The notes under the pieces: generated by a model
Database searches by the model: none
The model's input: only the letters and a program-made list of their open reading frames with translations
Told to the model about the DNA's origin: nothing
Position numbers and translations under genes: made by a program
Shown here: piece by piece, positions 1 to 12,091 of the stretch
How the letters are laid out: each line of letters starts with the position of its first letter
Position numbering within the stretch: the first letter of the stretch is position 1
Origin: Tubiluchus corallicola
Lineage: Eukaryota; Priapulida; Priapulimorpha; Priapulimorphida; Tubiluchidae
DNA length: 64,000 nt
NCBI GenBank assembly: GCA_030141605.1
Contig: JAQGDQ010000767.1
Location: 1-64,000 of the forward strand
Reading direction: 5' to 3'

Positions 1-48
<48 letters not shown>

Positions 49-219
49 ACTACTGCTACTACTACTGCTACTACTACTACCACTACTACTACTGCTGCTG
101 CTACTACTGCTACTACTACTACTACTACTGCTACTACTACTACCACTACTACTACTGCTACTACTAGTACCACTACCACTACTACTACTACTACTACTAC
201 CACTACTACTACTACTACC
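1..219. repeat. (GCT/ACT)n trinucleotide microsatellite
   Basis: Pure GCT repeats at the window edge grade into ACT repeats with occasional GCT and ACC variants. The array probably continues left of the window. I see no coding context around it. Confidence 0.95.
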
Positions 220-710
220 CACTCAAACTGTAATTGTGACATATGATGTGGGCAAGCCTCAGCGAGCTAAATAACGAATAAATATATTTAAATAACAAAT
301 AAATGTAAATAAATAACTTATTTATACTTTAGGATGGTATGGACTGGGTATGCAAATCACTTAAGAAGAAATGAGAAGAGTCTTACATTAAGCAATGCAC
401 AGAATCACCATTCCAAAGGAATTCCATATGTATTCTACTGTATTCTTTGCACATCCGAACTCAAGCAAACGTTATCTGGCACTGTATAGGTTTTACCACT
501 AGTTCCGTTAGTACCATTTATTTCTGTTAAATGTCTTTTGTGCCCGTATGAGAACAGGGTCGTCTTACATCGTTTTAGGCCCCCCTGGGCCCTACCCCCC
601 CCCCCCCCCACTCACAGGAATAAAATGTAAAAGGTTGATAAAATGAAACATGTATTTATTGTATTGGTGCTTGCAACCAGATGAGTGTTTAAACATTAAA
701 AATGATGCTA
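220..710. other. non-coding, AT-rich; poly-C tract
   Basis: I see no open frame or recognisable repeat family here apart from a poly-C run at about 594-610. Confidence 0.5.
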
Positions 711-712
711 TA

Positions 713-1177
713 CAGTGTTCCCTTGCTACTTCGTGGTTCGTTTATCGCGGTATTTTCGCTGTCTCGCGGGTTTTTGCGGTACTCCGTCTAAAGTATTTTT
801 GCACGTGCGTAGTACGTATTGTACAGTAACGTATAGATTTGATCAATTTTGCATAAAAAATCTCAAAATGTTATAAAAATATGATGAAAACATTAATTCT
901 AACATGAAAAGAATATTACAAATCATGAAAAATGACCATTTACAGTAAATAGTGTATTTATTCGGCGGATGAATACACACCAAAAACGAAATGTAGTACT
1001 TGCGGCCGCTTGAGATGCTACTTGCCGACGTGAGATTGTACGCAACACACGATTGGTTGATTGATGGAAAGCGACCAACCAGGGAACTACTAAAATAAGT
1101 ATAGCCTCCCTACTTTGCGGTTCGTTTATCGCGGGTGGGCCTGGAACGGAACACCCGGGATAAGTGAGGGAACACTG
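713..1177. mobile_element. pogo/Tigger-like MITE, full length
   Basis: A 465-bp element begins CAGTGTTCCCT and ends in the inverse, AGGGAACACTG. TA dinucleotides flank it at 711-712 and 1178-1179. The inverted ends contain the 'TTATCGCGG' type sequence common in Tigger/pogo ends. There is no transposase frame. The right half is related to the truncated copy at 62154-62520. Family assignment rests on end sequence and TA duplication only. Confidence 0.8.
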
Positions 1178-1179
1178 TA

Positions 1180-2310
1180 CAGCAAAAGTTAATCAATACA
1201 AACGTTTGAATACAACACAACACAACATGAGCCTTGAAAAAACACAAACTTTCAACGTATGAATGATAAACAATACACGTGGAGATTGTCACACAATAAG
1301 AAATACGTAGTAATAGTATCTTTCATTGACAGTAAGTCACAACATACGTAGATTAGTATGGGCCTCTATGCTTGTGGCTCAACTCCGGTCAATTGTCCAG
1401 CTTGCTAATGCATTAAGATGACCCTGTATGAGAACGTATGATCATTTTCCTGTTTATGTAAACATTCCACTGCACGGTACTTTTTAATCGTGATCATCAG
1501 CTTCTAGAAGTAAGCAATTAATCTCCTTTGTCGTGTATTTTGCACTTAGTGCGGAGAAAAAAACAAGCGAAATTTGTTTCGTAAAATATCTCTGTGCATC
1601 ACAATCTGTGGTGGTCGACTTGCCCTAGAAATATTAATCTTTTTGTGCCATTTCTTGTGACTCGGTTGTTCTGGGTGCTTGTGTCAATTTTTCGCGTATT
1701 TTATTTAATTATTAATGAATTTATTTATGTTTGTACGAGAAACGCTGACTGCTACTGTATGAATATGTATAAGTTGTGTTGTTTCCAATCTAGTCATTTT
1801 TATTAAGTAATGTAAGCGTTTCCATTCTGTCTCAAAAATAATGGTGAGTTATCGCTATGGTAACGTACTCTGCTTAAATGGATTTTCTTTTGTGCTCATG
1901 TGCTGTGCCGGCTCGTAGCTAAAATTAGTGAGCGGCACTGCTCAGGTAAATTTTTAGCCATTGTTTTAATACTGTGTAAAACAAAACAAACATATGTAAT
2001 TTTAATGTTGTAATTTTGAACAAACAAAAATTTAGATTGTTTTTACCTACAGTTTAAGATTTGGTCCGGTTTTGCTTTAAAGGACAAAAAAATGGCCAAC
2101 CAAAGTATAATCTTAAGCGAATAAAGTACTCACGTTTTCGCATTTACTCCAATTTCTGTAAAATATTTCAACCGCTGCAGTAAACGTTGGCACAGACATG
2201 TTTCATTTAGTCCGCCAATTGAAAAGCCAGCATGTGACTGATCACGTGGCATGACATCACTCGAACACAGTCGCCGTGAGTTCTGAGCACGTGTAGTATA
2301 AAGATTTGTG
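1180..2310. other. no gene seen
   Basis: AT-rich sequence with short unsupported open frames on both strands and no splice-bounded conserved peptide. A fragment at about 1900-1945 (GGCTCGTAGCTAAAATTAG) resembles repeat ends also present near 18010 and 59500. Confidence 0.5.
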
Positions 2311-2317
2311 TTGTGGT

Positions 2318-2372
2318 TCTGTGACGTCATCTAATATGGCGCCGCCGTGACAGTCTCGCGGGAGAATTTAAA
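2318..2372. promoter_or_regulatory. candidate promoter: CRE, YY1-like and TCTCGCGGGA motifs
   Basis: Within about 50 bp lie a perfect palindromic TGACGTCA, an ATGGCGCCGCC (YY1/initiator-like) and TCTCGCGGGA (close to the TCTCGCGAGA promoter motif), in a CpG-rich island inside AT-rich DNA. This combination is typical of animal housekeeping promoters. No coding exon was found on either side, so the transcript it would drive is unknown; it could be non-coding or a gene outside the window. Confidence 0.4.
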
Positions 2373-3118
2373 ATGAAACAAACAGGAAATTCTTTTAACG
2401 TGAGAATGATAAACGCTTAAGATTGCCTCTAACCGTTATAATTCTTTAGTGAAAATTTTCTGAGACTTGCTTTAACTAGGCCTTTTCTTGTCATTTAAAA
2501 AGGTTTGATTGTATATTGATAGTTTTTCATACTGAAGGAAATTTACTTTAGCTTTACCTTACAGGAAAAAATTTACAATTCCACGCTGTTACTTTACATT
2601 ATTTTTACTTTAAAATTGGCTGGCACGAGATTTCGGCATCATTTTACGCCTAGCTTTGGTTAGGAAAGCTATTGAACTGTTCATTTCTTTTCATTTTTGT
2701 TTATTGTTTTTCACAATTTCTGTGTGATGAATAATTCTGGTAGCATGATGGTGGTGTGATGTGTACTGTTTGTTTTACCAGGTCAAGTTCATGGCTACTA
2801 GTTTTAACACTTAAGCGAGGTATTAGTTCAACACTAATTTTAGCAGATGACAACATCAGTGTGTAAACAGTGGTAATTATATAAATGTTAGTTTAAACAA
2901 TGTAATATGCATGAAGTGCTGACATCTGTTGATACAAAAATGGAGCTTATAAGCTGGTGCATGTTTAACCTATCTATTTACAAGTATTGCTTTTTCAGTG
3001 AGATAAAAACAGCTGTTTGAATTATTTAGGAAGCATTATTAGTCTTGTTTTGAATCTCTGTACTATTGTGATCCCCCGTGCCGTCCATGATTACGTATTG
3101 TATGATAAATATATCACG

Positions 3119-3600
3119 GTATAAATAATCTTTTTTATTTATCTTGCAACACACGCACAGTTATAATACAATTATAATAATACAATTTGGAAACAAAAAT
3201 GTGAAGAAAGGGCAGAGAAAGACCAATTGGTCATCCAGTCAGCTGCCCTTTGGTTAGTCATGAGCATTTTTATAAGCGCTACAGTGTATTAGTATTAGCA
3301 CTGCTTATAATAAAGATTTAATTGTTACGAATGACATTAAATTGATATGCTTATAACTTGTTAATACAATTCATACACAGGAATAATAAGTTCATAATAA
3401 AAAAAATCAAACAAGAAGTGAAAATAAAAATCTGACAACGGAAACAATGGCAACTGAAATATACTTTATAACAAAAGCATAATTCTTAGACAGTCAAAAA
3501 TAAATTATGATGTAAATAATAGAACTGAGAATCAGGTTTATCTATATATTGGGATACTGAAGTATATTAAATTGGGCATTAATTTTCATGCACAGGTATA
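3119..3600 (-). mobile_element. copy-1-specific insertion containing a LINE/SINE tail
   Basis: The paralogous sequence near 55975 lacks this segment. Its first 200 bp contain a module with GACCAATTGGTCAT followed by CAGCTGCCCTTT. The same module lies in inverse orientation at 45785-46035 and partly at 43425-43520. This looks like the 3' end of a retroposon family ending in TTA or AAT repeats. A deletion in copy 2 is the alternative explanation. Confidence 0.55.
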
Positions 3601-4149
3601 TTTTATACAGAAGTTATAAAATATCAACTGTTTACAGTTTTTGCATATTACATTTGCACTCAATAAAACTACTGTAGAATACATTTTACTTGCGACAACA
3701 AATTCGTAACAGATGTTAAAGTTTATACGACAATATTTATTTGAAATTAAATATTTATGCCAGAATTATTATAAAATTCACGACTCATTAGAAATTCCAG
3801 GAGAAAACGAAGGTGATATTCTGTTGCCTAGACAAAACTGCACAGCATCTGTAATAGTCATTCATAATTAATGATATCTGCAGATCAATAAAAGATATAT
3901 GCTTCGTTACTGCAATATACATGATTAGGTTGGGTTTATGGTAAGAGCGAAAGTCGCAGCGAATCTAGATAATTGTTTAACTTCATACATTAAAGTCAGA
4001 AAGTAGAAATATGTTAAATAAAGATACATACAAGATAGCTTACAGAAATGCAAGTTTTTAACAATTGTTTAAGATGATATTAGTTAGAATGTAATACGTG
4101 TAGCAAATCATCAAACAAAAATAAATGTGACATACAATATTCTAATGCA

Positions 4150-4430
4150 CTGTATATTACATTATATTATATTATATTATATATAATATAATATATTATA
4201 TTATATTATATTATATTATATTATATTATATTATATTATATTATATTATATTATATTATATTATATTATATTATATTATATTATATTATATTATATTATA
4301 TTATATTATATTATATTACATTACATTACATTACATTACATTACATTACATTATATTATACTATATTATAGTATAATTTAGTCTATTACAATATGTTATA
4401 TTATATTATATTATACAATATTATATTGTA
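4150..4430. repeat. (TTATA)n / (TTACA)n pentanucleotide microsatellite
   Basis: Pentamer repeats of TTATA switch to TTACA at about 4315-4350 and back again. The paralogous position near 55430-55455 has only a short version, so the expansion is specific to this copy. Confidence 0.95.
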
Positions 4431-4507
4431 TGGCATATGCAGCTAACTCCATAAATTCTCTAAGCTAAAAGTAGTATTTTAAAAGTAATATCAGTTATTA
4501 TTATTAT

Positions 4508-4972
4508 GCTACATGGTGGCCCACAAAAAATGACAAATTTTCACTTAACACAAATGAACAATTGGCAAATACTAAACACGTTTTTAGTGTAAGCTGTGGA
4601 ATTATTTTAGTTACACGATTTCGTTCTGAAATGTACAGTTTTAGTTCCGTGTTTCGACCTTGACACAATGGCACAATTGTACCAACACTTTTAATTTGAT
4701 TTGCCTTTAAGTATTAACAATAAACATTCTATATATTCCTGGCAAAATCAGAAGAAATCACATTCAAAAATTTTGGAAATATTTCATAACAAACACCATT
4801 TATAACTGATTTCATAACAAGTGCCAATCATAGCTGATTTCACAAGAAACACCAAATCTACTTTACACACAAAATGGTTATTATGATAAAAACTGCTTAA
4901 CACAAGAAAACAACAGTACAGCCTGAAAAAGAATGCTTCATATCATTTTTAATGGGCCACCTTGTACAATCT
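4508..4972. mobile_element. small inverted-repeat element (GGTGGCCCA ends)
   Basis: GGTGGCCCACAAAAAATGA near 4515 faces the inverse of GGTGGCCCATTAAAAATGA near 4945-4965. The enclosed ~450 bp have no open frame. The same element is in block A copy 2, so it predates the duplication. Superfamily is uncertain; the ends resemble mariner-type ends. Confidence 0.5.
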
Positions 4973-5560
4973 CTAATACTCTGACTAACAATACAACCTT
5001 CATATCATTTTTAATGGGTCACCCAGTATGATCTCTAATACTCTGACTAATAATACAACCTTCATATCATTTTTAATGGGCCACCCAGTATGATCTCTAA
5101 TACTCTGACTAACAATACAACCTTCATATCATTTTTATTGGGCCACCCAGTATAATCTCTAATACTTTGACTAACAATACAACCTTCACATCATTTTTAA
5201 TGGGCCACCCAGTATGATCTCTAATACTCTGACTAACAATACAACCTTCATATCATTTTTAATGGGCCACCCAGTATGATCTCTAATACTTTGACTAACA
5301 ATACAACCTTTACATCATTTTTAATGGGCCACCCAGTATAATCTCTAATACTTTGACTAACAATACAACCTTCATATCATTTTTATTGGGCCACCCAGTA
5401 TAATCTCTAATACTTTGACTAACAATACAACCTTCACATCATTTTTAATGAGCCACCCAGTATGATCTCTAATACTCTGACTAACAATACAACCTTCACA
5501 TCATTTTTAATGGGCCACCCAGTATGATCTCTAATACTCTGACTAATAATACAACCTATA
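4962..5560. repeat. 62-bp tandem repeat, about 10 copies
   Basis: The start CTCTAATACT recurs every 62 bp (4971, 5033, 5095, 5157 and on to about 5529). Each unit carries the GGCCCATTAAAAATGA-type end of the neighbouring small element. The paralogous site at about 54800-54925 has two units, so the array was expanded here or contracted there. Confidence 0.9.
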
Positions 5561-6261
5561 CTACATGCATGTATAAAACAGTTGATATTACAACATCTGA
5601 ATCTAATTACAGTATACAAACAAACAAATAAACAACCCATGATAAACACTAGATAAAAGATATAATCTCTGTAAAAGTTAGAAATGTAAAATACTAAAAA
5701 AATATAGCTGCATAAAATCAGACTTGGATTAAAGGAAACACATTCTAATTCATGTGATTTTGTTTACTGTTTTGATAAGTTTAGTAAATTTGTGATTTCT
5801 GTACAAATAAAAGTTGGTAAAAAAGAAGATTTTTTAAAAGCGAATGCGATAAGAACACTGTGATGGTGTTACGGGTAAGAGTGTGAAACGACAAGCTGAA
5901 ATGCTAATGCTAAAGGCACATTCACACCAACTAAAAATGTATGCAATGAATTAAAATCGACTACTGAATGTTTCGCTTACATCTAAGTACAAGTGTGTTC
6001 GAAAATAACCGTCGCCTCCCACCGAGCAACTAAACTTCTATTTAAAAATAACCATCACCTCCCCCACTAACCTTAGAAATTTCACCACTCATCAGAATGT
6101 TTCAAAAATCCAAACATCAAAACGAGCAGATGGATGTAGAACTCCAGCACATCCCGCTAGCTAGCAAGAAATGCATTTGAGATGACGAATAAACGTGCAA
6201 TGCTGTTAGCAAATGGTCCATTTCATTAACATAATGTACATTATTTTGTTGTATTTTTGTT

Positions 6262-6820
6262 GCTGAACAGGAACACTATAAAGGACCACCAACACCGATC
6301 CCGAGTTTTCGTAATGTTTTCCTAAGTAAAAATCTTCGTATAATAAGGTACTCGGATATAAAGGACTTTTGGTTAGAAGGGACGATATCTTCAGGTCCTG
6401 CAGAAGAGAAACCCAGGTAAATTACCTCGCATAAGGACCCCCTATGATCAAAGAGAGATTGATCGATTTTTAACCTCAATTTTTCGCAAACACGTCCTTC
6501 GAACAGCTCGGTTTCCACGGTCACGTACATCTCGCATCACTGAAGGAGCTTCCTACGTACCGTTTGCAATAAATGTGTAGCAATAATCCATAAAAATATG
6601 GATAAAAGTACAGAAAAGTACAGGTCTAGATACACCCTCGGTCTGACTCAACTTCAGCTGTAAAGGACATTGGATATAAGGGACGGTTTTGCTTGTCTAG
6701 AGGTGTCCCTTGTATCCGAGTTAACTTCTGCCGAGCGATTGCTGAATTTGAACCAATCATTTTTCAGAATTTGGTACAAATGTTGCCTACCCACCGAAAT
6801 ATTATATCGGTTTTTTCCGG
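6262..6820. repeat. degenerate flank of the 54-bp satellite
   Basis: The motif TATAAAGGAC / GGATATAAGGGAC recurs at irregular spacing (about 6275, 6355, 6670). This suggests decayed copies or the founding end of the adjacent satellite. Block A homology to copy 2 stops at about 6268, exactly where this begins. Confidence 0.5.
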
Positions 6821-7928
6821 TCCCGAGGTGTCCTTTATATCCGAAGTTGAGCTATAAGGGACGGTTTTTTCCGGTCCCGAGGTGTCCCTTATATCCGAGG
6901 TTGAGCTATAAGGGACGGTTTTTTCCGGTCCGGAGGTGTCCCTTATATCCGAGGTTGAGCTATAAGGGACGGTTTTTTCCGGTCCCGAGGTGTCCCTTAT
7001 ATCCGAGGTTGAGCTATAAGAGACGGTTTTTTCCGGTCCCGAGGTGTCCTTTATATCCGAGGTTGAGCTATAAGGGACGGTTTTTTCCGGTCCCGAGGTG
7101 TCCTTTATATCCGAGGTGTAGCTATAAGGGACAGTTTTTTCCCGTCCCGAGGTGTCCTTTATATCCGAGGTTGAGCTATAAGGGACGGTTTATTCCGGTC
7201 CGGAGGTGTCCTTTATATCCGAAGTTGAGCTATAAGGGACAGTTTTTTCTGGTCCCGAGGTGTCCTTTATATCCGAGGTTGAGCTATAAGGGACGGTTTT
7301 TTCCGGTCCGGAGGTGTCCTTTATATCCGAAGTTGAGCTATAAGGGACGGTTTTTTCCGGTCCCGAGGTGTCCTTTATATCCGAGGTTGAGCTATAAGGG
7401 ACGGTTTTTCCGGTCCCGAGGTGTCATTTATATCCAAGGTTGAGCTATGAGGGACGGTTTTTTCTGGGCCCGAGTTGTCCTTTATATCCGAGGTTGAGCT
7501 ATAAGGGACGGTTTTTTCCCGTCCCGAGGTGTCCCTTATATCCGAGGTTGAGCTATAAGGGACGGTTTTTTCCGGTCCCGAGGTGTCCCTTATATCCGAG
7601 GTTGAGCTATAAGGGACGGTTTTTTCCGGTCCCGAGGTGTCCTTTATATCCGAGGTTGAGCTATAAGGGATGGTTTTTTCTGGTCCCGAGGTGTCATTTA
7701 TATCCAAGGTTGAGCTATAAGGGACGGTTTTTTCCGGTCCCGAGGTGTCCTTTATATCCGAGGTTGAGCTATAAGGGACGGTTTTTTCCAGTCCCAAGGT
7801 GTCCTTTATATCCAAGGTTGAGCTATAAGGGACGGTTTTTTCTGGTCCCGAGGTGTCTTTATATCCGAGGTTGAGCTATAAGGGACGGTTTTTTCCGGTC
7901 CCGAGGTGTCCTTTATATCCGAGGTTGA
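6820..7928. repeat. 54-bp satellite array, about 20 copies
   Basis: Units contain GAGCTATAAGGGACGG and GGTGTCCTTTATATCCGAGG. The period is 54 bp (for example 6849 to 6903). Since 54 is a multiple of three, long frames appear on both strands (6670-7443 and 7440-7874 plus, 7375-7815 minus), but they are by-products. The right edge reads, in reverse, CAGTCAACCTCGGATATAA, similar to pogo/Tigger inverted ends, so the array may derive from a transposon terminus. It lies 260 bp beyond the stop codon of GalNAc-T 1. Confidence 0.92.
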
Positions 7929-8188
7929 CTGTATTTTACTTTTGGAAAATTATTCGAATTGAAAAACTCTTCTCCTGAAGCCCTAAGCATGTGCTTATTT
8001 TGCTTAAAGGTTAATTCAGGGCTGGTTTTGGTAAACAAATTCTCTGTTATGAAAACTATAGTAGAGATCACGTGATCAGTTTAAATATCTTCACAAAAAA
8101 CTTATCAATGGCTTCCTTCTTTATATCTTTTACTTGCTACTTACAGTTACTTTTTAGTGATTACCTAATTGTTTAATTAACTATTTAA

Positions 8189-8338
8189 TTAGTTATTTAA
8201 CGGATTATTTCTCCATCCGCTGGCTTCAACCTGCCATTGCTGTTGAGGCACCGCAGAGCATTCTGCCATCAGGAGGTTCCTCCGATCTGGCTTCACTTCC
8301 AGACACTTGTTAGTTTCTGGGTGGTACAGCGCAAGAGT
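8189..8338 (-). CDS. GALNT: GalNAc-T 1 exon 11: lectin repeat gamma and stop
   Basis: 150 nt including TAA at 8189-8191. It contains CLEV and QQQW, the third ricin-B repeat. A 1.8-kb intron with the 43-bp array separates it from exon 10. I see no clear AATAAA before the 54-bp satellite begins. Confidence 0.9.
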   Translation of the reverse strand, partial: TLALYHPETNKCLEVKPDRRNLLMAECSAVPQQQWQVEASGWRNNPLNN

Positions 8339-10531
8339 CTGAAAGAATAAAATGGTAAATTAACTGCAAACAGGTAAGAAGGTCATGACCTAAGAGGATT
8401 GAGAAGCTGCAAACAGGTATGAAGGTCATGACCTAAGAGGATTGAGAAGCTGCAAACAGGTATGAAGGTCATGACCTAAGAGGATTGAGAAACTGCAAAC
8501 AGTTACGAAGGTCACGACCTACGAGGATTGAGAAGCTGCAAACAGGTGTGAAGGTCACGACCTAAGAGGATTGAGAAGCTGCAAACAGGTACGAAGGTCA
8601 TGACCTAAGAAGACTGAGAAGCTGCAAACAGGTACGAAGGTCATGACCTAAGAGGATTGAGAAGCTGCAAACAGGTACGAAGGCCATGACCTAAGTGGAT
8701 TGAGAAGCTGCAAACAGGTACGAAGGTCATGACCCAAGAGGATTGAGAAGCTGCAAACAGGTACGAAGGTCATGACCCAAGAGGACTGAGAAGCTGCAAA
8801 CAGGTACGAAGGTCATGACCTAAGAGGACTGAGAAGCTGCAAACAGGTACGAAGGCCATGACCTAAGTGGATTGAGAAGCTGCAAACAGGTACGAAGGCC
8901 ATGACCTAAGTGGATTGAGAAGCTGCAAACAGGTACGAAGGTCATGACCTAAGAGGACTGAGAAGCTGCAAACAGGTACGAAGGTCATGACCTACGAGGA
9001 TTGAGAAGCTGCAAACAGGTACGAAGGTCATGACCTAAGAGGATTGAGAAGCTGTAAACAGGTACCAAGGTCATGACCTAAGAGGACTGAGAAGCTGCAA
9101 ACAGGTACGAAGGTCATGACCTAAGAGAATTGAGAAGCTGCAAACAGGTACGAAGGTCATGAGCTAAGAGGATTGAGAAGCTGCAAACAGGTAGGAAGGT
9201 CATGAGCTAAGAGGATTGAGAAGCTGCAAACAGGTACGAAGATCATGACCTAAGAGGATTGAGAAGCTGCAAACAGATACGAAGGTCATGAGCTAAGAGG
9301 ATTGAGAAGCTGCAAACAGGTATGAAGGTTATGAGCTAAGAGGATTGAGAAGCTGCAAACAGGTATGAAGGTCATGACCTAAGAGGATTGAGAAGCTGCA
9401 AACAGGTACGAAGGTCATGACCTAAGAGGATTGAGAAGCTGCAAACAGGTACGAAGGTCATGACCTAAGAGGATTGAGAAGCTGCAAACAGGTACGAAGG
9501 TCATGACCTAAGAGGATTGAGAAGCTGCAAACAGGTACGAAGGTCATGACCTAAGAGGATTGAGAAGCTGCAAACAGGTACGAAGGTCATGACCTAAGAG
9601 GATTGAGAAGCTGCAAACAGGTACGAAGGTCATGACCTAAGAGGATTGAGAAGCTGCAAACAGGTATGAAGGTCATGACCTAAGAGGATTGAGAAGCTGC
9701 AAACAGGTACGAAGGTCATGACCTAAGAGGATTGAGAAGCTGCAAACAGGTACGAGGTCATGACCTAAGAGGATTGAGAAGCTGCAAACAGGTATGAAGG
9801 TCATGACCTAAGAGGATTGAGAAGCTGCAAACGGTACGAGTATGTAAAGGACTGAGAAACAGCAAACAGGTACGAAAGCCAAAATCAGTGTAGCAAACAG
9901 AACCGCCTAGAGCAAATATCTAATGTGGCGATCATCCATTCCTTCACTAATCAGGCTTGGTGTTGCTTAACTTCAGGTATTAAATGTCTCAGATACATTT
10001 GTACAAATCCTCCCAAGAAACCAAAATCAGTGTAGCAAACAGAACCGCCTAGATCATCCATTCTTTCACTAATCAGGCCTGGTGTTGCTTAACTTCAGGT
10101 ATTAAATAAATACCATATCTACTCGCATCTTTTGAGCTACTCGGGCTACAATGTAAATCTTGTTGAGTCAAACTTACCAATTTGTTGTAAATCCAGTACT
10201 GATTGTGGCCAAGACCATGACATTGATTCATCATAATGTGTTCCGGTCCTGCGTCCATGCACGACTCCTCCCTGCGCAATTCACCGTCTCTTGTAAGATG
10301 CCAAAGCTGCAAGGAAAGGCAAACTGAGGTCATCTTCTACTGACAAATTACATACATCAGTAGAAATAGCGTTCACACTGTTCAAATAAACTAAAGGCTG
10401 GTGCACAATTCACATTTGTAGTCAATGACAAAACAACCGGTAATTGAATTCTGTCAAGAGATTGAGCGTCCAAAACTCATTCATTTTGCTGCCAAGTTTT
10501 ATTTTTTCCAGCTGTCTCTCCCTCCTTCCTC

Positions 10532-10589
<58 letters not shown>

Positions 10590-12026
10590 TCTCATTTTTT
10601 AATACAAACAAGAATCAAAAATAGTTCGCTATATCCAAAATTCATTATAACGAACTCTTGTGTCGAAAACTTGTTAAAATGGAATTTTTATTACGTAACA
10701 CTAAATGACTGTTATTAGGAGTAGCAATTTTATCAGTAACGCCAATCATGTGAACATCTTACCTGATTGCCACGTTGATTATGACAAGGCCACAATCTCA
10801 TGGCTTTTCCATGATAAGCCTGGGAATCAGAGCTGTCTAAACAGGCATCTGAACTTCCATCATTAATGTGATTTCTCAGCTGTAAAATTAATTAACTTTT
10901 TATAAAAACCATTCAGCTTTTTAATACGAGTAATCAACTTGACAACTACCAATTTCACAGGTAAAAAGGTAAAAAAGTCACAGGTTTAAAAGTCACAGGA
11001 AAAAAGTGACAGGTAAGAATGTCACAGGTAAAAAAGTCACAAGAAAAAAGTTACAGTCAAAAAGTCACAGGTAAAAAATTACAAGTTAGAAAGTCACAGG
11101 TAAAAAGTTACAGGTAAAAATGTCACAGAAAGAAAACACAGGTAAAAAGAAAACTACAGCAAGATGGGAAAAATAATAGGCTCCATTTTTTCTAAAATTT
11201 GATATGAAAGTAATTTAAGCACAGGCGTAAAGGCATTTTTTAATCACTTGTACAATACAAATTGTTTAGTTGGTAAATTAAAACATGCAATGGCTACTAT
11301 ACATTATAAACAACTTCTGAAAATTACAAAAGTTTGAATAGTATGTAAGAAATGGTTATTAAATTAAAATAGTTACACAAAAAGCTGTGGCCCTTTTCAG
11401 CTTTCATAGCAAAAACAGCTTCCTGTTCCGGTTGGCAAAATAAAGATGTTGTTTCTACTTATTTGGATCATATCTGGAGTTAAATCATTTTAAATACGAA
11501 AGACCTTGAATTTTAAAAAGCAACTCAACCGGAACTTACCCAACCGGAATACACAGATTTTCCAGGATGGAATTTTTCTGGCCACACGTTATTCATAAAC
11601 CAGTCAAAGTTCTTACATTGCAAACGTTTGCGTATGGCTAATCGTGATGAAATATCACCATAGTTTATCTCTTTCACCTAAAAACAGTTTTAAGTGAATT
11701 TCATCTGCAACAGTGGAAAAAAGTCCGTCTGTTTTAAGTAGAAAATGCACAACGCATAATTATGCAGTCAAACCTTGCTATACCCCCTCCCTCCCCTCCC
11801 CCTCCACCTTCGTAATGCCAACCTCGCTTAGTGCCCAAATTTTCAGCAAAACAAACTGTCTACATAAATATTTTATTGACGATATACACAATCAATACAA
11901 TTAAAATTACAATTACAATTACAAAACATTACATAAGTGAAGCAATATGTTATAATGAAAAAAAAACTACACAGACAAAACTCTGCACATGGGTATAATC
12001 TTCAACACAATATACAATAAAACGTA

Positions 12027-12091
<65 letters not shown>

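Larger units (their letters stand above)
2566..6268 (-). repeat. duplicated block A, copy 1 (inverted relative to 53863-56522)
   Basis: Long stretches match the reverse complement of 53863-56522, for example the segments around 2941-3120, 3830-3910 and 6100-6260. The copies differ by insertions: about 480 bp at 3120-3600, a TATAT-type microsatellite at 4150-4430 and a 62-bp VNTR at 4962-5560. No protein-coding exon is recognisable in either copy. It could be part of a segmental duplication or one large dispersed repeat. Confidence 0.85.

Noticed and set aside
6276-6530. 84-codon minus-strand frame
   Set aside because: It overlaps degenerate satellite flank motifs, with no homologous peptide recognised and no splice context.
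6670-7874. Open frames of 257 and 144 codons (plus) and 146 codons (minus) with 18-residue periodicity
   Set aside because: They run through the 54-bp satellite on both strands; the period is a multiple of three, so open frames need no selection. No known protein repeat is matched.
8364-9836. CRISPR array
   Set aside because: Direct repeats lie head to tail without unique spacers, in an animal intron.
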